From: Deltaproteobacteria bacterium
GTDB lineage: Bacteria > Myxococcota_A > Polyangia > Polyangiales > Polyangiaceae
Assembly (NCBI GenBank): GCA_016218915.1
Contig: JACRCQ010000068.1
Location: 1-42,509 of the forward strand
DNA length: 42,509 bases
Direction: 5' to 3'
Shown here: piece by piece, positions 7,633-16,228 of the stretch
How the letters are laid out: each line of letters begins with the position of its first letter
How positions within the stretch are numbered: the stretch's first letter is position 1
Translations under genes and position numbers: made by a program
The notes under the pieces: generated by a model
Told to the model about the DNA's origin: nothing
The model's input: only the letters and a program-made list of their open reading frames with translations
The model's database searches: none

Positions 7633-9738
7633 ATGAGCCTGAGCGCGCGTCGGTTCCTTTTGCCCGGTTCTCTCGTCTTCTGCGGAGCGCTCGCTGCCGC
7701 ATGCCATTGCCCGGCGCCTCCCCCGGCAGCACCTTGTCCGTGCCTGTCCACCAAGCAGCCGGTGTCCTCAACGCCGGACTTCAAGCCCGGCCCGGAGCAA
7801 TGCGCAGACAGCGTGGGTGCAGAGCCCAAGGTCTACGAGATGGAGACCGTGGAGGATACGGGCGTGCTGCGTGTCTTCGCCGACGGCTTCGTGGACCTTC
7901 CTGTGCGCGAGCGACTGCTTGCGTACTGGCTTTCGCAAGCGGCGATCGCGGGCGAGCCGATCACCTGGGATCAGCGAAGCCGCTTTGGCCTTGCGATCAA
8001 GGAGCTGGTCGAGGAGCTCACGCTCCATGCCAAGGCGATGGACCCGGTCGTTCGGCCCAAGATCGAGCTCTTTGCCAAGAAGGTCTGGATCAACAAGGGA
8101 ATGTACGAAGGGTGGACGCAGCGCAAGATCGCTCCGTCGTTCACGCGTCAGGAGCTGACCCTTGCAGCACGCGCAGCGCTCAAGGATGGCGCGAAGCTTC
8201 AGGGAGTCACCAGCGAAGCGGAGCTCGACAAGCACCTGGCTTCGCTCGACAAGCTCCTGTTCGACCCGAAGTTCGAGCCCTTTGGCGTCAGCAAGAATCC
8301 TCCCAAGGGCCAGGACTCGATCACCGCGTCGGCTGCCAACTACTACGAGGGGCTCACCCTGCGGGATCTGAAGGACTACAAGGAGACGCACCCGCTCAAC
8401 TCCCGTCTGGTCAAGAAGGGCAATTCGATCGAGGAGCAGGTGTACCGGGCGACCCCACCAGGGCGCTACACGGCTGAGCTGACCAAGATGGTGGCAGCGC
8501 TTCGCAAGGCGCTTCCCTATGCCGCCGACGCGCAGCGAAAGAACCTGGAAGCGCTGATCGCCTACTTCGAGAAAGGGGATCACGAGGACTTCCGACGCTT
8601 CAACATCGGCTGGGTCAAGGATGATCCCCAGGTCGACACGATCCTGGGCTTCATCGAGGAGTACGGCGATCCGCGGGGAGTGCACGCCGAGTTCGAGGGA
8701 GCTGTGTTTGCCGTGGACCGCGCGCGCTCCACGGTGATGAAGAAGGTCGCGTCCGAAGCGGCGTACTTCGAGTCGCGCATGCCGTGGCTCGACGCCTACA
8801 AGCGCACGGAGTTCAAGCCGCCTGTGGCGAACGCGGTGCTGGCGCTCGTGCTCACCGGCGGAGCAGCTCCGGTCACGCCAGTGGGAATCAATCTTCCGAA
8901 CGAGCAGGACATCCGTCAGACCCACGGCTCGAAGAACTTCTACCTGAGCGGGGTCGATGACGCTGGGAGCGCGGTCCGTGGGAAGGCGATCGGCCAGCAG
9001 CTGATCCTTCCTTCCTATACCGTGGACTACGATCGGTGCGCACCGTCGATTTTCCCTGCGGCAGTCGCGCTGCACGAGATCACGGGGCACGGCTCAGGCA
9101 AGACGAATCCCGCGCTGAAGCAGGATCCGAAGGCTGCCTTGCGGGAGTACGGCTCGACGCTCGAAGAGGCGCGGGCCGAGCTGGTGGCGCTGCATGTGGC
9201 GTGGGATCCGAAGGCGCGCGAGCTCGGGCTAATCCCGGACGAGCGTTGCGCAGAGATGATGGCGCAATCCTACCCGGCACGGATGCTGTTCCGGCTTCGC
9301 ATGATCGCCAAGGGCGAGGTGATCGAGGAAGACCACATCCGCGCGCAGTCGCTGATCGTGCGATTTGCGATGGAGAAGGGTGCAGTCAAGGAGCAGTGGC
9401 GCGACGGGCACCTGTATCTGGAGGTGGTGGACTACAAGCTGTGGCAGAAGGCCACGGACGAGCTGCTGGCCGAGCTGATGCGAATCAAGGCCGAGGGGGA
9501 CCATGCCAAGGCCAAGGAGCTGATCGACAAGCATGGTGCGAAGCTGATCCCCAAGTGGCGCGACGACGTGGTGGCGCGTCTCAAGGCTGCTGGGGTTCCG
9601 TCGCACTTTGCGTTCGTGTCGCCCAGGCTCAAAGCCCTGACCGACGACAAGGGCAACGTGGTGGACGCGACGATCGTGGATTCGCTGAGCCTGGTGGAGA
9701 CGGCGCTGATCGACGCTGGGAAGAAGCCGATGCCGTGA
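7633..9738 (+). CDS. M49-family metallopeptidase (dipeptidyl-peptidase III-like) lipoprotein
   Basis: A 701-residue protein with the zinc signature of peptidase family M49. The motif HEITGHGSGK is at residues 481-490 and the second motif EEARAE at about 511-516. Known M49 enzymes use two His and a downstream Glu to bind zinc and the Glu of HExxxH as base, releasing dipeptides from the N-termini of oligopeptides. The N-terminus is a lipoprotein signal ending in LAAAC (Cys24) and is followed by a Pro/Cys-rich stretch, so the enzyme is probably anchored in the envelope. Many characterised M49 enzymes are cytosolic. The length fits the family. I chose the ATG at 7633 because the longer frame overlaps the divergent gene. 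The next gene overlaps its stop codon (GTGA). Confidence 0.9.
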   Translation: MSLSARRFLLPGSLVFCGALAAACHCPAPPPAAPCPCLSTKQPVSSTPDFKPGPEQCADSVGAEPKVYEMETVEDTGVLRVFADGFVDLPVRERLLAYWLSQAAIAGEPITWDQRSRFGLAIKELVEELTLHAKAMDPVVRPKIELFAKKVWINKGMYEGWTQRKIAPSFTRQELTLAARAALKDGAKLQGVTSEAELDKHLASLDKLLFDPKFEPFGVSKNPPKGQDSITASAANYYEGLTLRDLKDYKETHPLNSRLVKKGNSIEEQVYRATPPGRYTAELTKMVAALRKALPYAADAQRKNLEALIAYFEKGDHEDFRRFNIGWVKDDPQVDTILGFIEEYGDPRGVHAEFEGAVFAVDRARSTVMKKVASEAAYFESRMPWLDAYKRTEFKPPVANAVLALVLTGGAAPVTPVGINLPNEQDIRQTHGSKNFYLSGVDDAGSAVRGKAIGQQLILPSYTVDYDRCAPSIFPAAVALHEITGHGSGKTNPALKQDPKAALREYGSTLEEARAELVALHVAWDPKARELGLIPDERCAEMMAQSYPARMLFRLRMIAKGEVIEEDHIRAQSLIVRFAMEKGAVKEQWRDGHLYLEVVDYKLWQKATDELLAELMRIKAEGDHAKAKELIDKHGAKLIPKWRDDVVARLKAAGVPSHFAFVSPRLKALTDDKGNVVDATIVDSLSLVETALIDAGKKPMP

Positions 9739-10124
9739 GCATCCGGCGAACCACTTCCCTCCTCCTGCTCGTGGCAAGCGGGTGCTCCGGCGGAGACATG
9801 CATGTCCGGGCTCATGTCACCTCTGCCCCTTGCGGAGCCGCCGAGACTCCTGCTGCTGGCGCTACCGTCTCGATGGACTGTCCGCAGGTGATCAAGAGCT
9901 CAGCCCCGAGCGAGCTCGGCAAGACTGACGCACAAGGGCAGTTCGCGATCGACGAGCCTCTGTTCGGCCGTTGGATTCACGATGGTTGCGACCTCATCGT
10001 GGAGATGCCCGGCTTCCAGACCCGGCGCTACCCTGTCAAAGAGGTCTGCCAGCGCTACTCCGCCAATCACTGCACCTATGCCGCGCTGAGCGCGAAGCTC
10101 GCTCCCGCCACCGCCTGTCGGTGA
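9735..10124 (+). CDS. small lipoprotein, translationally coupled to the M49 peptidase
   Basis: A 129-residue product starting at a GTG that shares GTGA with the stop of the M49 gene, so translation is probably coupled. The signal LLLLVASGC gives a lipid-attachment Cys17. The mature part has PAAGATVSMDC, a DAQGQFAID turn and a conserved-looking GCDLIVEMPGF, a pattern like carboxypeptidase-regulatory or transthyretin-like beta-sandwich domains. Five further Cys would allow disulfides. Coupling suggests that it works with the M49 enzyme, for example as a localisation or inhibitory partner. That is inference. No catalytic motif is visible. Confidence 0.78.
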   Translation: MSIRRTTSLLLLVASGCSGGDMHVRAHVTSAPCGAAETPAAGATVSMDCPQVIKSSAPSELGKTDAQGQFAIDEPLFGRWIHDGCDLIVEMPGFQTRRYPVKEVCQRYSANHCTYAALSAKLAPATACR

Positions 10125-10139
10125 AGTGATTGCCGGCGC

Positions 10140-12734
10140 TTATCGCGCACGCTTGCGCAAAGGCTTGCGCGCAAGCGCGCTCAGGGCCAAGAGAGCCAGC
10201 GCCCATGCCCCATGGGTCGACCGCGCTGGCGTCGTGCACCCGCACCCTCCGTCATCGCCCGAGCCCGGCCCCCCTGATCCCGCCTCGCTGCTGCTCGACC
10301 CGTCCGAAGGATTGCCGTCAGACTTGGGCCCGTCCTTGGCCGTATCCGCTGTCGCGGAGTCTTTCGGAGGCGTGACATCCTGGGTGGAGGCGTCGGCCGA
10401 CACGCACTTGCCCTGCGAGCACGTCTCTCCTGAGCCGCAGGTTCCGCACGTTGCGCCGCAGCCGTTGTCGCCGCACACCTTTCCTGCGCAGTTCGGGGTG
10501 CATGCGACGCACTGGCCTGACTGGCACGCCTGCCCAACCGGGCACGTGCCGCAGGAAGCACCGCAGCCGTCCGGGCCGCAGACCTTGCCCGAGCAATCAG
10601 GCGTGCACCCGACGCACACTCCACCCTGGCAAGTCTGCCCTGCCGTGCAAGTCCCGCAGCTGCCACCGCATCCGTCATCTCCACAAGTCTTGCCTGCACA
10701 GCTCGGAGTACAGCCCACGCACGCGCCGGACTCGCAGGTCTGGCCTGCTGCGCACGTTCCGCACGTGCCCTGGCAGCCGTCAGGTCCGCAGCTCAGCCCG
10801 GTGCAGTTCGGAGTGCATCCGACGCACTGGCCGCTCTGGCATGTGAATCCCGCATTGCAGGTTCCGCACAGCCCGCCGCAGCCATCGTCTCCGCACACGT
10901 TCGTCCCGCACTGCGGAACGCACGTGCATTGGTTGTTCTGGCACGTCAATCCAGGAGCGCACGAGCCGCAGCTTCCGCTGCACCCGTCGTCGCCGCACTG
11001 CTTGCTCACGCACTGGGGCACGCACACGCACTGACCCGATTGGCAGGTCGTCCCTGTCCCACAAGTCCCGCACACCCCCGCGCACCCGTCCGGGCCGCAT
11101 GTCTTCCCGCTGCAGCTCGGAACGCATGCAACGCACTGGTTTCCCTGACAGGTCTGGCCTCCGACGCAAGTCCCGCACGACCCTCCGCAGCCGTCGTCGC
11201 CGCAAGCCTTGCCCGTGCAATTGGGAGCGCAGTTGACGCACGCGCCTGCCACACAGGTCTTGTTTCCCTGGCAGGTCCCGCACGATCCGCCGCAGCCGTC
11301 GTCGCCGCATTGCTTCCCAGCACACTGCGGGCTGCAGACGCATTGTCCGTTCTGGCACGTCTGGCCACCCGCGCACGTTCCGCACGTGCTCCCGCAGCCG
11401 TCGCTGCCGCATTGCTTGCCGCTGCAGTTGGCTGCGCAGCAATTGCCACTGATGCATACCGCTCCGCCGGAGCAGGTCCCGCACACGCCGCCGCAGCTGT
11501 CGGTTCCGCAGTTCTTCCCGGTGCACTGGGGCGTGCACACGCAGATCCCGTTCTGGCAGGTGCTACCACCCGCGCAGGTGCCGCACGTTCCGCCGCAGCC
11601 GTCGGTTCCGCAGTTCTTCCCTGTGCACTGCGGTGTGCAGCCCACGCACTGGTTTGCCTGGCAGGTGGTGCCAGGGGCGCAGGTTCCGCAGACTCCGCCG
11701 CAGCCATCATCGCCGCACTGCTTGCCGGTGCAGGCGGGCACGCAGCCGCACCCCGTGCCCATGGCGGGGCGGGGGGTGTCCCAATCCGCGCAAGAGCTCG
11801 ACGGGCCGATTCCGAGCGAGCCTGTGGAGGGGAAGGTCACGACGTTGTTTCCGGAGTCGACGAATACGAAGTAGTACCGATGACAACCCGTGCCCACGGT
11901 CGTGAGCTTGGTGGTCCAGGCGCCGTTCGTGCTGCTTCCTCTTCCCAACGTGAGATTGGTGCAGGTGCCGTCGACGTTGACCGACGCGGACAGGGGCGCA
12001 GCGGTGTCGTACCAGTTGGCCCAGACGTCGACGCTGGCGGCTTGCCTCGGGTAGTGGGATCCGGACGGGATCTTGTAGGAGGAGCTGGTGCCCGAGAAGT
12101 CTCCCACCGAGTATCCGGAGTTGCCGAAGCCGACCGATCCTACGGACTTGAGAATCAGCCACCGGTGGCCGTTGGACGAGCTCCATGCGCACGTGGTGCT
12201 CGAGCTGTTCTCGTAGAGCCACAGGTAGAAAGCGCTGTTCGGATCGCTCGGCGAGGCGATGATCTCGCCGTTGGCCGTCGGCCCGAACAGCTTCACCCGA
12301 GCGTCCCACGGGGTGCAGGTCGGGCTGCAGGCCTTGGTGCCGCCCACGCAGGCGCACGAGGCAGCGCCGTTGCAGCTCGACGGGTAGATCGAGTTGAGCG
12401 TGCTCACGAGCGTACATGCAGAGTTGTGCGCGAAGTAGCTCTGCTGGATCATCTCGTCGGCATGGAATCGGGAGGCATGATTGAGCGCCTCGCTGTACCA
12501 GATCGGCCCCAGCGCCGAGTAGCATGCCTTCTCGCCGCACGGCGCCCCGCAGGCGGTCATCTCCAGCTGCGGGTCGACCCGTGCCCGGTTGCTCCACTCA
12601 TGCAGCACGCGCTCTGCCCAGTTCGGGAAGCCGTTGACCGACTCGCCGAATGCGTCCGCGGTGCGCCCCACTGTGAGCGCGGAAATCGCGGACGACAGCG
12701 CTACGAGTACGACACCGACGCGGGGTGACTTCAT
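10140..12734 (-). CDS. CAP-domain protein with 13 Cys-rich repeats and MYXO-CTERM anchor
   Basis: The 864-residue product has a signal peptide over about residues 1-28. A CAP (SCP/PR-1-like) domain follows, with the recognisable pieces FHADEMIQQSYFAHNS, a GEIIA strand and NGHRWLIL. After a beta-rich linker come 13 tandem repeats of about 34 residues with the pattern CxPxCxGKxCGDDGCGGxCGTC-x4-TCxxxxCV. An Asp/Ser/Ala-rich spacer leads to a C-terminal MYXO-CTERM: GGCGC, a hydrophobic helix, then KPLRKRAR. This tail is known in Myxococcota as a sorting signal that is cleaved and probably lipid-modified at the Cys. The protein is therefore expected on the cell surface. CAP proteins bind lipids or act as proteases in some cases; the activity here is not known. 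It converges on the small lipoprotein gene 15 bp away. Confidence 0.93.
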   Translation of the reverse strand: MKSPRVGVVLVALSSAISALTVGRTADAFGESVNGFPNWAERVLHEWSNRARVDPQLEMTACGAPCGEKACYSALGPIWYSEALNHASRFHADEMIQQSYFAHNSACTLVSTLNSIYPSSCNGAASCACVGGTKACSPTCTPWDARVKLFGPTANGEIIASPSDPNSAFYLWLYENSSSTTCAWSSSNGHRWLILKSVGSVGFGNSGYSVGDFSGTSSSYKIPSGSHYPRQAASVDVWANWYDTAAPLSASVNVDGTCTNLTLGRGSSTNGAWTTKLTTVGTGCHRYYFVFVDSGNNVVTFPSTGSLGIGPSSSCADWDTPRPAMGTGCGCVPACTGKQCGDDGCGGVCGTCAPGTTCQANQCVGCTPQCTGKNCGTDGCGGTCGTCAGGSTCQNGICVCTPQCTGKNCGTDSCGGVCGTCSGGAVCISGNCCAANCSGKQCGSDGCGSTCGTCAGGQTCQNGQCVCSPQCAGKQCGDDGCGGSCGTCQGNKTCVAGACVNCAPNCTGKACGDDGCGGSCGTCVGGQTCQGNQCVACVPSCSGKTCGPDGCAGVCGTCGTGTTCQSGQCVCVPQCVSKQCGDDGCSGSCGSCAPGLTCQNNQCTCVPQCGTNVCGDDGCGGLCGTCNAGFTCQSGQCVGCTPNCTGLSCGPDGCQGTCGTCAAGQTCESGACVGCTPSCAGKTCGDDGCGGSCGTCTAGQTCQGGVCVGCTPDCSGKVCGPDGCGASCGTCPVGQACQSGQCVACTPNCAGKVCGDNGCGATCGTCGSGETCSQGKCVSADASTQDVTPPKDSATADTAKDGPKSDGNPSDGSSSSEAGSGGPGSGDDGGCGCTTPARSTHGAWALALLALSALARKPLRKRAR

Positions 12735-12898
12735 CGTCCTGTCCCTCCAGGCTGGCGGATGTCCAACCTTCGAGGATACGGAAGCATGCCGTGGCTGGCA
12801 AGGAGGAGGCAGGGCCTGACCCGGCGTGCCTGCAACCGCTTGACCGCGGCGCGCATCGAAGCTTGTCTCGAATTCCAGCTCGAGTTGAGGGGTCCACC

Positions 12899-13930
12899 AT
12901 GAAGTATCGTCTCTTCGGCAACACAGGTCTGTACGTCTCCGAGCTGTGCCTCGGCACGATGACGTTTGGCGGCAAGGGCTTCTGGCAGGTCGTGGGCAAG
13001 CTCGGCGCCCGCGAGGTCGAGGCCACGATCGGCGGCGCCCTGGATGGTGGCGTCAACTTCATCGACACCGCCGATGTGTATTCCGAAGGGGAGTCGGAGA
13101 CGCTCGTGGGAGGCGCCCTCGCCTCGCTCGGCCGGCCCCGAGAGGAGCTCGTGGTTGCAACCAAGGTCCGCGGACGCACCGGCCCGGGGCCGAATCAGGT
13201 AGGCCTGTCGCGCAAGCACATCCATGAATCGATTGACGCGAGCCTGCGACGGCTCAAGCTCGAATTCGTGGATCTGTACCAGATCCATGGCGTCGATCGC
13301 GACACGCCCATCGAAGAGACGGTTCGTGCGCTCGACGAGGTCGTACGGTCCGGCAAAGCGCGCTACGTCGGCTTCTCCAACCTGCCGGCCTGGCTCGCGA
13401 TGAAGGCGATCGCATACGCGGACGCCAACGGCCTGGCGCGGTTCCAGAGCGGTCAGGTGTACTACTCGATCGCAGGGCGCGACATCGAGCGGGAGATCGT
13501 GCCGCTCGCGATCGACCAGAAGCTCGCGATCCTTCCCTGGAGCCCCCTGGCAGGTGGGCTTCTTTCGGGCAAGTTCGAGCCCGGGAAGCCGGGGCCAGAG
13601 GGCGCGAGGCGCACGACCTTCGACTTCCCGCCCGTGGATCGCGAGCGCCTGCCCAAGGTGCTCACCGCTCTGCGCCAAGTCTCCGCGGCTCTCGACGTTT
13701 CCGTGGCGCGCGTTGCGCTCGCCTGGCAGCTCACACGCCCCTTCGTCACCAGCATCATCATCGGCGCAAAGTCCAAGGAGCAGCTCGTCGACAACCTCGC
13801 AGCCGTGGACCTCAATCTCACCGCAGAGCAAGTCGCTTCGCTCGATGCTGCGAGCGCGCTGCCGCCCGAATACCCGGGCTGGATGGTCGAGCGCCAGAAC
13901 AGTGAGCCGCGCGTGGTTCCTGCGAAGTAG
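12899..13930 (+). CDS. aldo/keto reductase
   Basis: A 343-residue (beta/alpha)8-barrel oxidoreductase of the AKR superfamily. The start MKYRLFGNTGLYVSELCLGTMTFG is typical. The catalytic tetrad is visible as Asp56, Tyr61, Lys89 and His130. Late NADPH-binding motifs include PWSPLAGGLLSGKF and the SIIIGAKSKEQL segment. The family reduces aldehydes and ketones with NADPH, and the substrate here is unknown. The ATG at 12899 follows a GAGGGG ribosome site and starts exactly at the family N-terminus; the upstream in-frame extension is not conserved-looking. It is a single gene, divergent from the CAP gene and convergent with the permease gene 28 bp away. Confidence 0.95.
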   Translation: MKYRLFGNTGLYVSELCLGTMTFGGKGFWQVVGKLGAREVEATIGGALDGGVNFIDTADVYSEGESETLVGGALASLGRPREELVVATKVRGRTGPGPNQVGLSRKHIHESIDASLRRLKLEFVDLYQIHGVDRDTPIEETVRALDEVVRSGKARYVGFSNLPAWLAMKAIAYADANGLARFQSGQVYYSIAGRDIEREIVPLAIDQKLAILPWSPLAGGLLSGKFEPGKPGPEGARRTTFDFPPVDRERLPKVLTALRQVSAALDVSVARVALAWQLTRPFVTSIIIGAKSKEQLVDNLAAVDLNLTAEQVASLDAASALPPEYPGWMVERQNSEPRVVPAK

Positions 13931-13958
13931 CTGCGCCCCTTGGCTCTGCCCGTCCTGT

Positions 13959-15176
13959 CTACATCCCGCGGATCAGCAGCCATGCCCACGCCACCGCCAG
14001 CGTGCCGATGGTCACGGGCACGCCCGTGAGCGCATGCTGCTTCCAGCCAATCTTGATGCCCAGTCGTCCAGCCTGATCGACCACGATCAGGTTCGCAATG
14101 CTCCCCACCAGCAACAGGTTGCCCGCCAGCGTGCTTGCCAGCGCCAGGATCGATCCGCCCATGGGGTGCGAAGATGCATGCGGTAGAAGCAGCATCACCG
14201 CAGGAACGTTGGACACCAGGTTGGACAGGACTACGGTGACCACGAACAGCCATCCCGGCTTGGACACATCCACCCCTGCGCCAGCCAGGCCGTTCCATCC
14301 CCGCTCCAGCCCCCCTGAAGCGGCAAGCGCATGATTGACCACGAACAGGCCTGCAAACAGCACGAGCAGATGCCAGTCGACCTGCGCCAGCATCCGTCGC
14401 GTGGCCATGCGTCGGCTCATCAGCAGCACGCCCGCTGCGGCCATCGCCGCGACCTCCCGGGGAATGCGCGTGAGCAGGAACACTCCCATCAACACGGTCA
14501 CGACGAACAAGCCCTTGCTGCTTTGCCAGGGATTGAACGGCGCCGGCTCTCCGACCTCGAGCTTCGAATCCTGCTCCCATTGACCGCGGAACTGCCAGGC
14601 AATCACGCCCCACACGACCACCATCCCGAGAGCGGCTGGGACCGCTCCGTCCAGGAGATAGCCCCCGAAAGGTACGTGCAGCACCTGCCCCACGAGCATG
14701 TTCTGCGGGTTGCCGATGAGCGTCGCAGCCGAGCCGACGTTGGAAGCGCAGGCAAGCCCGAGCAGGTAGGGAACCGGGTTGAGACGTCTGCGCGAACACC
14801 CTTCCACCAGCACCGGCGCCATCGCAAGGCACACGATGTCGTTGGCAAGAACCGCGGACAGCAGGCCTGCCACCGCGAGCAGCAATGCGAGCAAGGCCCG
14901 CGGCGACAGCGTTGCCGCGGCGATTCGACGGGTCAAATGATCGTAGAAGCCGCCAAGGCGAAGCTGCGCAGAGACGACCATCAATCCGAACAGAAGTGCC
15001 ATGGTAGGCACGTCGATCGCGCCCGCTGCATGCGATACGTCGAGCTTGCCGGCTGCGACCAGCACGATCGCGCCAAGCAGCGCGACGCCCGTCCGATCCA
15101 GGGCAAGGGGAGGAATTCTTCCCAGCACCATGCCGAGGTACACGAGCGCGAACACCAGCAGGGTGAGGGTATCCAC
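13959..15176 (-). CDS. ArsB/SLC13-type anion permease
   Basis: A 405-residue integral membrane protein with about ten to eleven hydrophobic segments. It has the features of the ion transporter superfamily that includes ArsB, NhaD and SLC13 carriers. They include an internal two-fold layout with the helical hairpins GLLSAVLANDIVCLAMAP and VVLSNLVSNVPAVMLLLP, and the sequence ASNVGSAATLIGNPQNML. These Asn-rich half-helix motifs line the substrate site in the superfamily. The transported ion (arsenite, sodium/proton, sulfate or dicarboxylate) cannot be told from sequence, and no arsenic genes lie nearby. It overlaps nothing but starts only 12 nt after the end of the DUF3052-like gene on the same strand, so the two may be co-transcribed. 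Confidence 0.88.
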   Translation of the reverse strand: MDTLTLLVFALVYLGMVLGRIPPLALDRTGVALLGAIVLVAAGKLDVSHAAGAIDVPTMALLFGLMVVSAQLRLGGFYDHLTRRIAAATLSPRALLALLLAVAGLLSAVLANDIVCLAMAPVLVEGCSRRRLNPVPYLLGLACASNVGSAATLIGNPQNMLVGQVLHVPFGGYLLDGAVPAALGMVVVWGVIAWQFRGQWEQDSKLEVGEPAPFNPWQSSKGLFVVTVLMGVFLLTRIPREVAAMAAAGVLLMSRRMATRRMLAQVDWHLLVLFAGLFVVNHALAASGGLERGWNGLAGAGVDVSKPGWLFVVTVVLSNLVSNVPAVMLLLPHASSHPMGGSILALASTLAGNLLLVGSIANLIVVDQAGRLGIKIGWKQHALTGVPVTIGTLAVAWAWLLIRGM

Positions 15177-15188
15177 GAAGGGCTCCGG

Positions 15189-16106
15189 TCAGCCCTTGCC
15201 TGCCACCAGCATCGCGATGGTCTTCTCCAGCCTGCTCGCCCGTGTCTCGAGCTTCTTCGCCTCGTCGATCCACTTCACGTACTCGCGGCGATGGCTCGGT
15301 GCGAGGCTCTCCCATGCTGCGCGCGCGATCGCATTGGTGCGAAGGAGGGCGTGAAGCTCGGCCGGGGCGGCCACCCGCTCCCTCGCAGCTCCAGGCTTCG
15401 TCGCGGCTCCACGCTTCGGCGCGGCTCCAGGCTTCGTCGCGGCTCCACGCTTCGTCGCGGCTCCAGGCTTCGTCGCGGCTCCACGCTTCGGCGCGGCTCC
15501 ACGCTTCGTCGCGGCTCCAGGCTTCGGCGCGGCTCCTCGCTTCGTCGCGGATGCGGCGGGGGGGGCAGGCTTGGGTGGCGGCTCGGTCTTTCTCTCCGAA
15601 GGATCGGTCTTGCTCGCAGCCGCGTTGGGCCGCGCAGCAGGAGGCGTAGCCACCACCTTGTCCGGCCTTGCCTGAGGAACGCCCACCTTGCTTCCACGTT
15701 CCGCGCGCGCCTGCGCCAACGCTGGATCCTTCTTGAACCGGAGCGCAGACCAGGTGTCGTCCACTGCAACCTGGGAAACAGGTTGGTATCCCCGCTGATA
15801 CAGCGCATCCCAGCCATGGTCGCGCGTGACGTCCGTCGCCACGCCCGAAGACTTCTTCGGGTACACCATCCACAGGATTCCGTCCTGCGCGAGCGCCACC
15901 ATTGCGCCGAGCGCGCGCGCATCCACGTCCTTGCGGCTCACCACGCACGCGATGACGACATCGAAACGCCCGCGACCGGTGGTCGACAGCTGCGTGCCAC
16001 TGGGCAGCGGCTTGAGCGAGTCGATCAGCCCCGGCGGCGGATGGATGGCGAGAATGCGACGATCGGGTTTGATCTGGAGCCTGGCAGCGAGGGGGGAGTC
16101 AGCCAT
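15189..16106 (-). CDS. DUF3052-like / YdeI-OmpD-associated-like protein with repetitive Lys-Ala-Pro linker
   Basis: The 305-residue product has three parts. Residues 1 to about 140 resemble the DUF3052 family (sequence DVVIACVVSRKDVDARAL and GILWMVYPKK). Residues of about 150-240 are a low-complexity basic linker with nine tandem six-residue units of the type K[RP]GAA[TP]. The last 55 residues (ALLRTNAIARAAWESLAPSHRREYVKWIDEAKK) resemble the YdeI/OmpD-associated domain, a small helical family. Both domain names are from memory of the families and neither has a firm biochemical role. The linker resembles the histone-H1-like tails of some myxobacterial DNA-binding proteins. The ATG is in a divergent arrangement with the VWA lipoprotein. 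Confidence 0.8.
   Translation of the reverse strand: MADSPLAARLQIKPDRRILAIHPPPGLIDSLKPLPSGTQLSTTGRGRFDVVIACVVSRKDVDARALGAMVALAQDGILWMVYPKKSSGVATDVTRDHGWDALYQRGYQPVSQVAVDDTWSALRFKKDPALAQARAERGSKVGVPQARPDKVVATPPAARPNAAASKTDPSERKTEPPPKPAPPAASATKRGAAPKPGAATKRGAAPKRGAATKPGAATKRGAATKPGAAPKRGAATKPGAARERVAAPAELHALLRTNAIARAAWESLAPSHRREYVKWIDEAKKLETRASRLEKTIAMLVAGKG
15381..15542. repeat. nine-unit 18-bp tandem repeat inside the DUF3052-like gene
   Basis: Nine back-to-back 18-bp units encode K[RP]GAA[TP] on the minus strand. The units alternate in a few positions (Arg or Pro codon, Thr or Pro codon) and are otherwise nearly identical in DNA, which suggests recent unit duplication. Because 18 is a multiple of three, gain or loss of units changes linker length but not the reading frame. 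Confidence 0.9.
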
Positions 16107-16228
16107 GGCCGCATGCTAGTCCAACCGCAATCGTTTGCGAACACGTCGGATTTTCGCCCTGCGCCCCCTGCTTTTACCAACCCGCGCAGGCATGGTAGCG
16201 TCATCGTGTCGTAACCAGGGAGGGTGGC

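Noticed and set aside
10400..11750. CRISPR array suggested by regular DNA repeats in the CAP-domain gene
   Set aside because: The period of about 100-105 bp is the 34-35-codon protein repeat, the copies are diverged in coding fashion, and there are no unique spacers or cas genes.
10929..12728. Open frame of 599 codons on the plus strand opposite the CAP-domain gene
   Set aside because: Its Ala-rich periodic sequence is the complement of the Cys-rich repeat DNA.
13959..15176. Arsenic-resistance locus based on the ArsB-like permease and the ArsR regulator
   Set aside because: The ArsR lacks the metal-binding Cys pair and lies 11 kb away with an SRPBCC gene. No arsenate reductase or methyltransferase is present.
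15381..15542. CRISPR-like or mobile repeat in the DUF3052-like gene
   Set aside because: The units are back to back without spacers and keep the frame, so it is an intragenic protein repeat.
13462..15948. Open frame of 828 codons on the minus strand across the aldo/keto reductase, permease and DUF3052-like genes
   Set aside because: It is out of frame with three well-supported genes, and its translation is Arg/Gly-rich without any domain. High GC content produces such frames.
14331..16214. Open frame of 627 codons on the plus strand opposite the permease and DUF3052-like genes
   Set aside because: The Leu-Arg-Arg-Gly-Ser repeats in it are simply the complement of the 18-bp tandem repeat. 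It has no family features.
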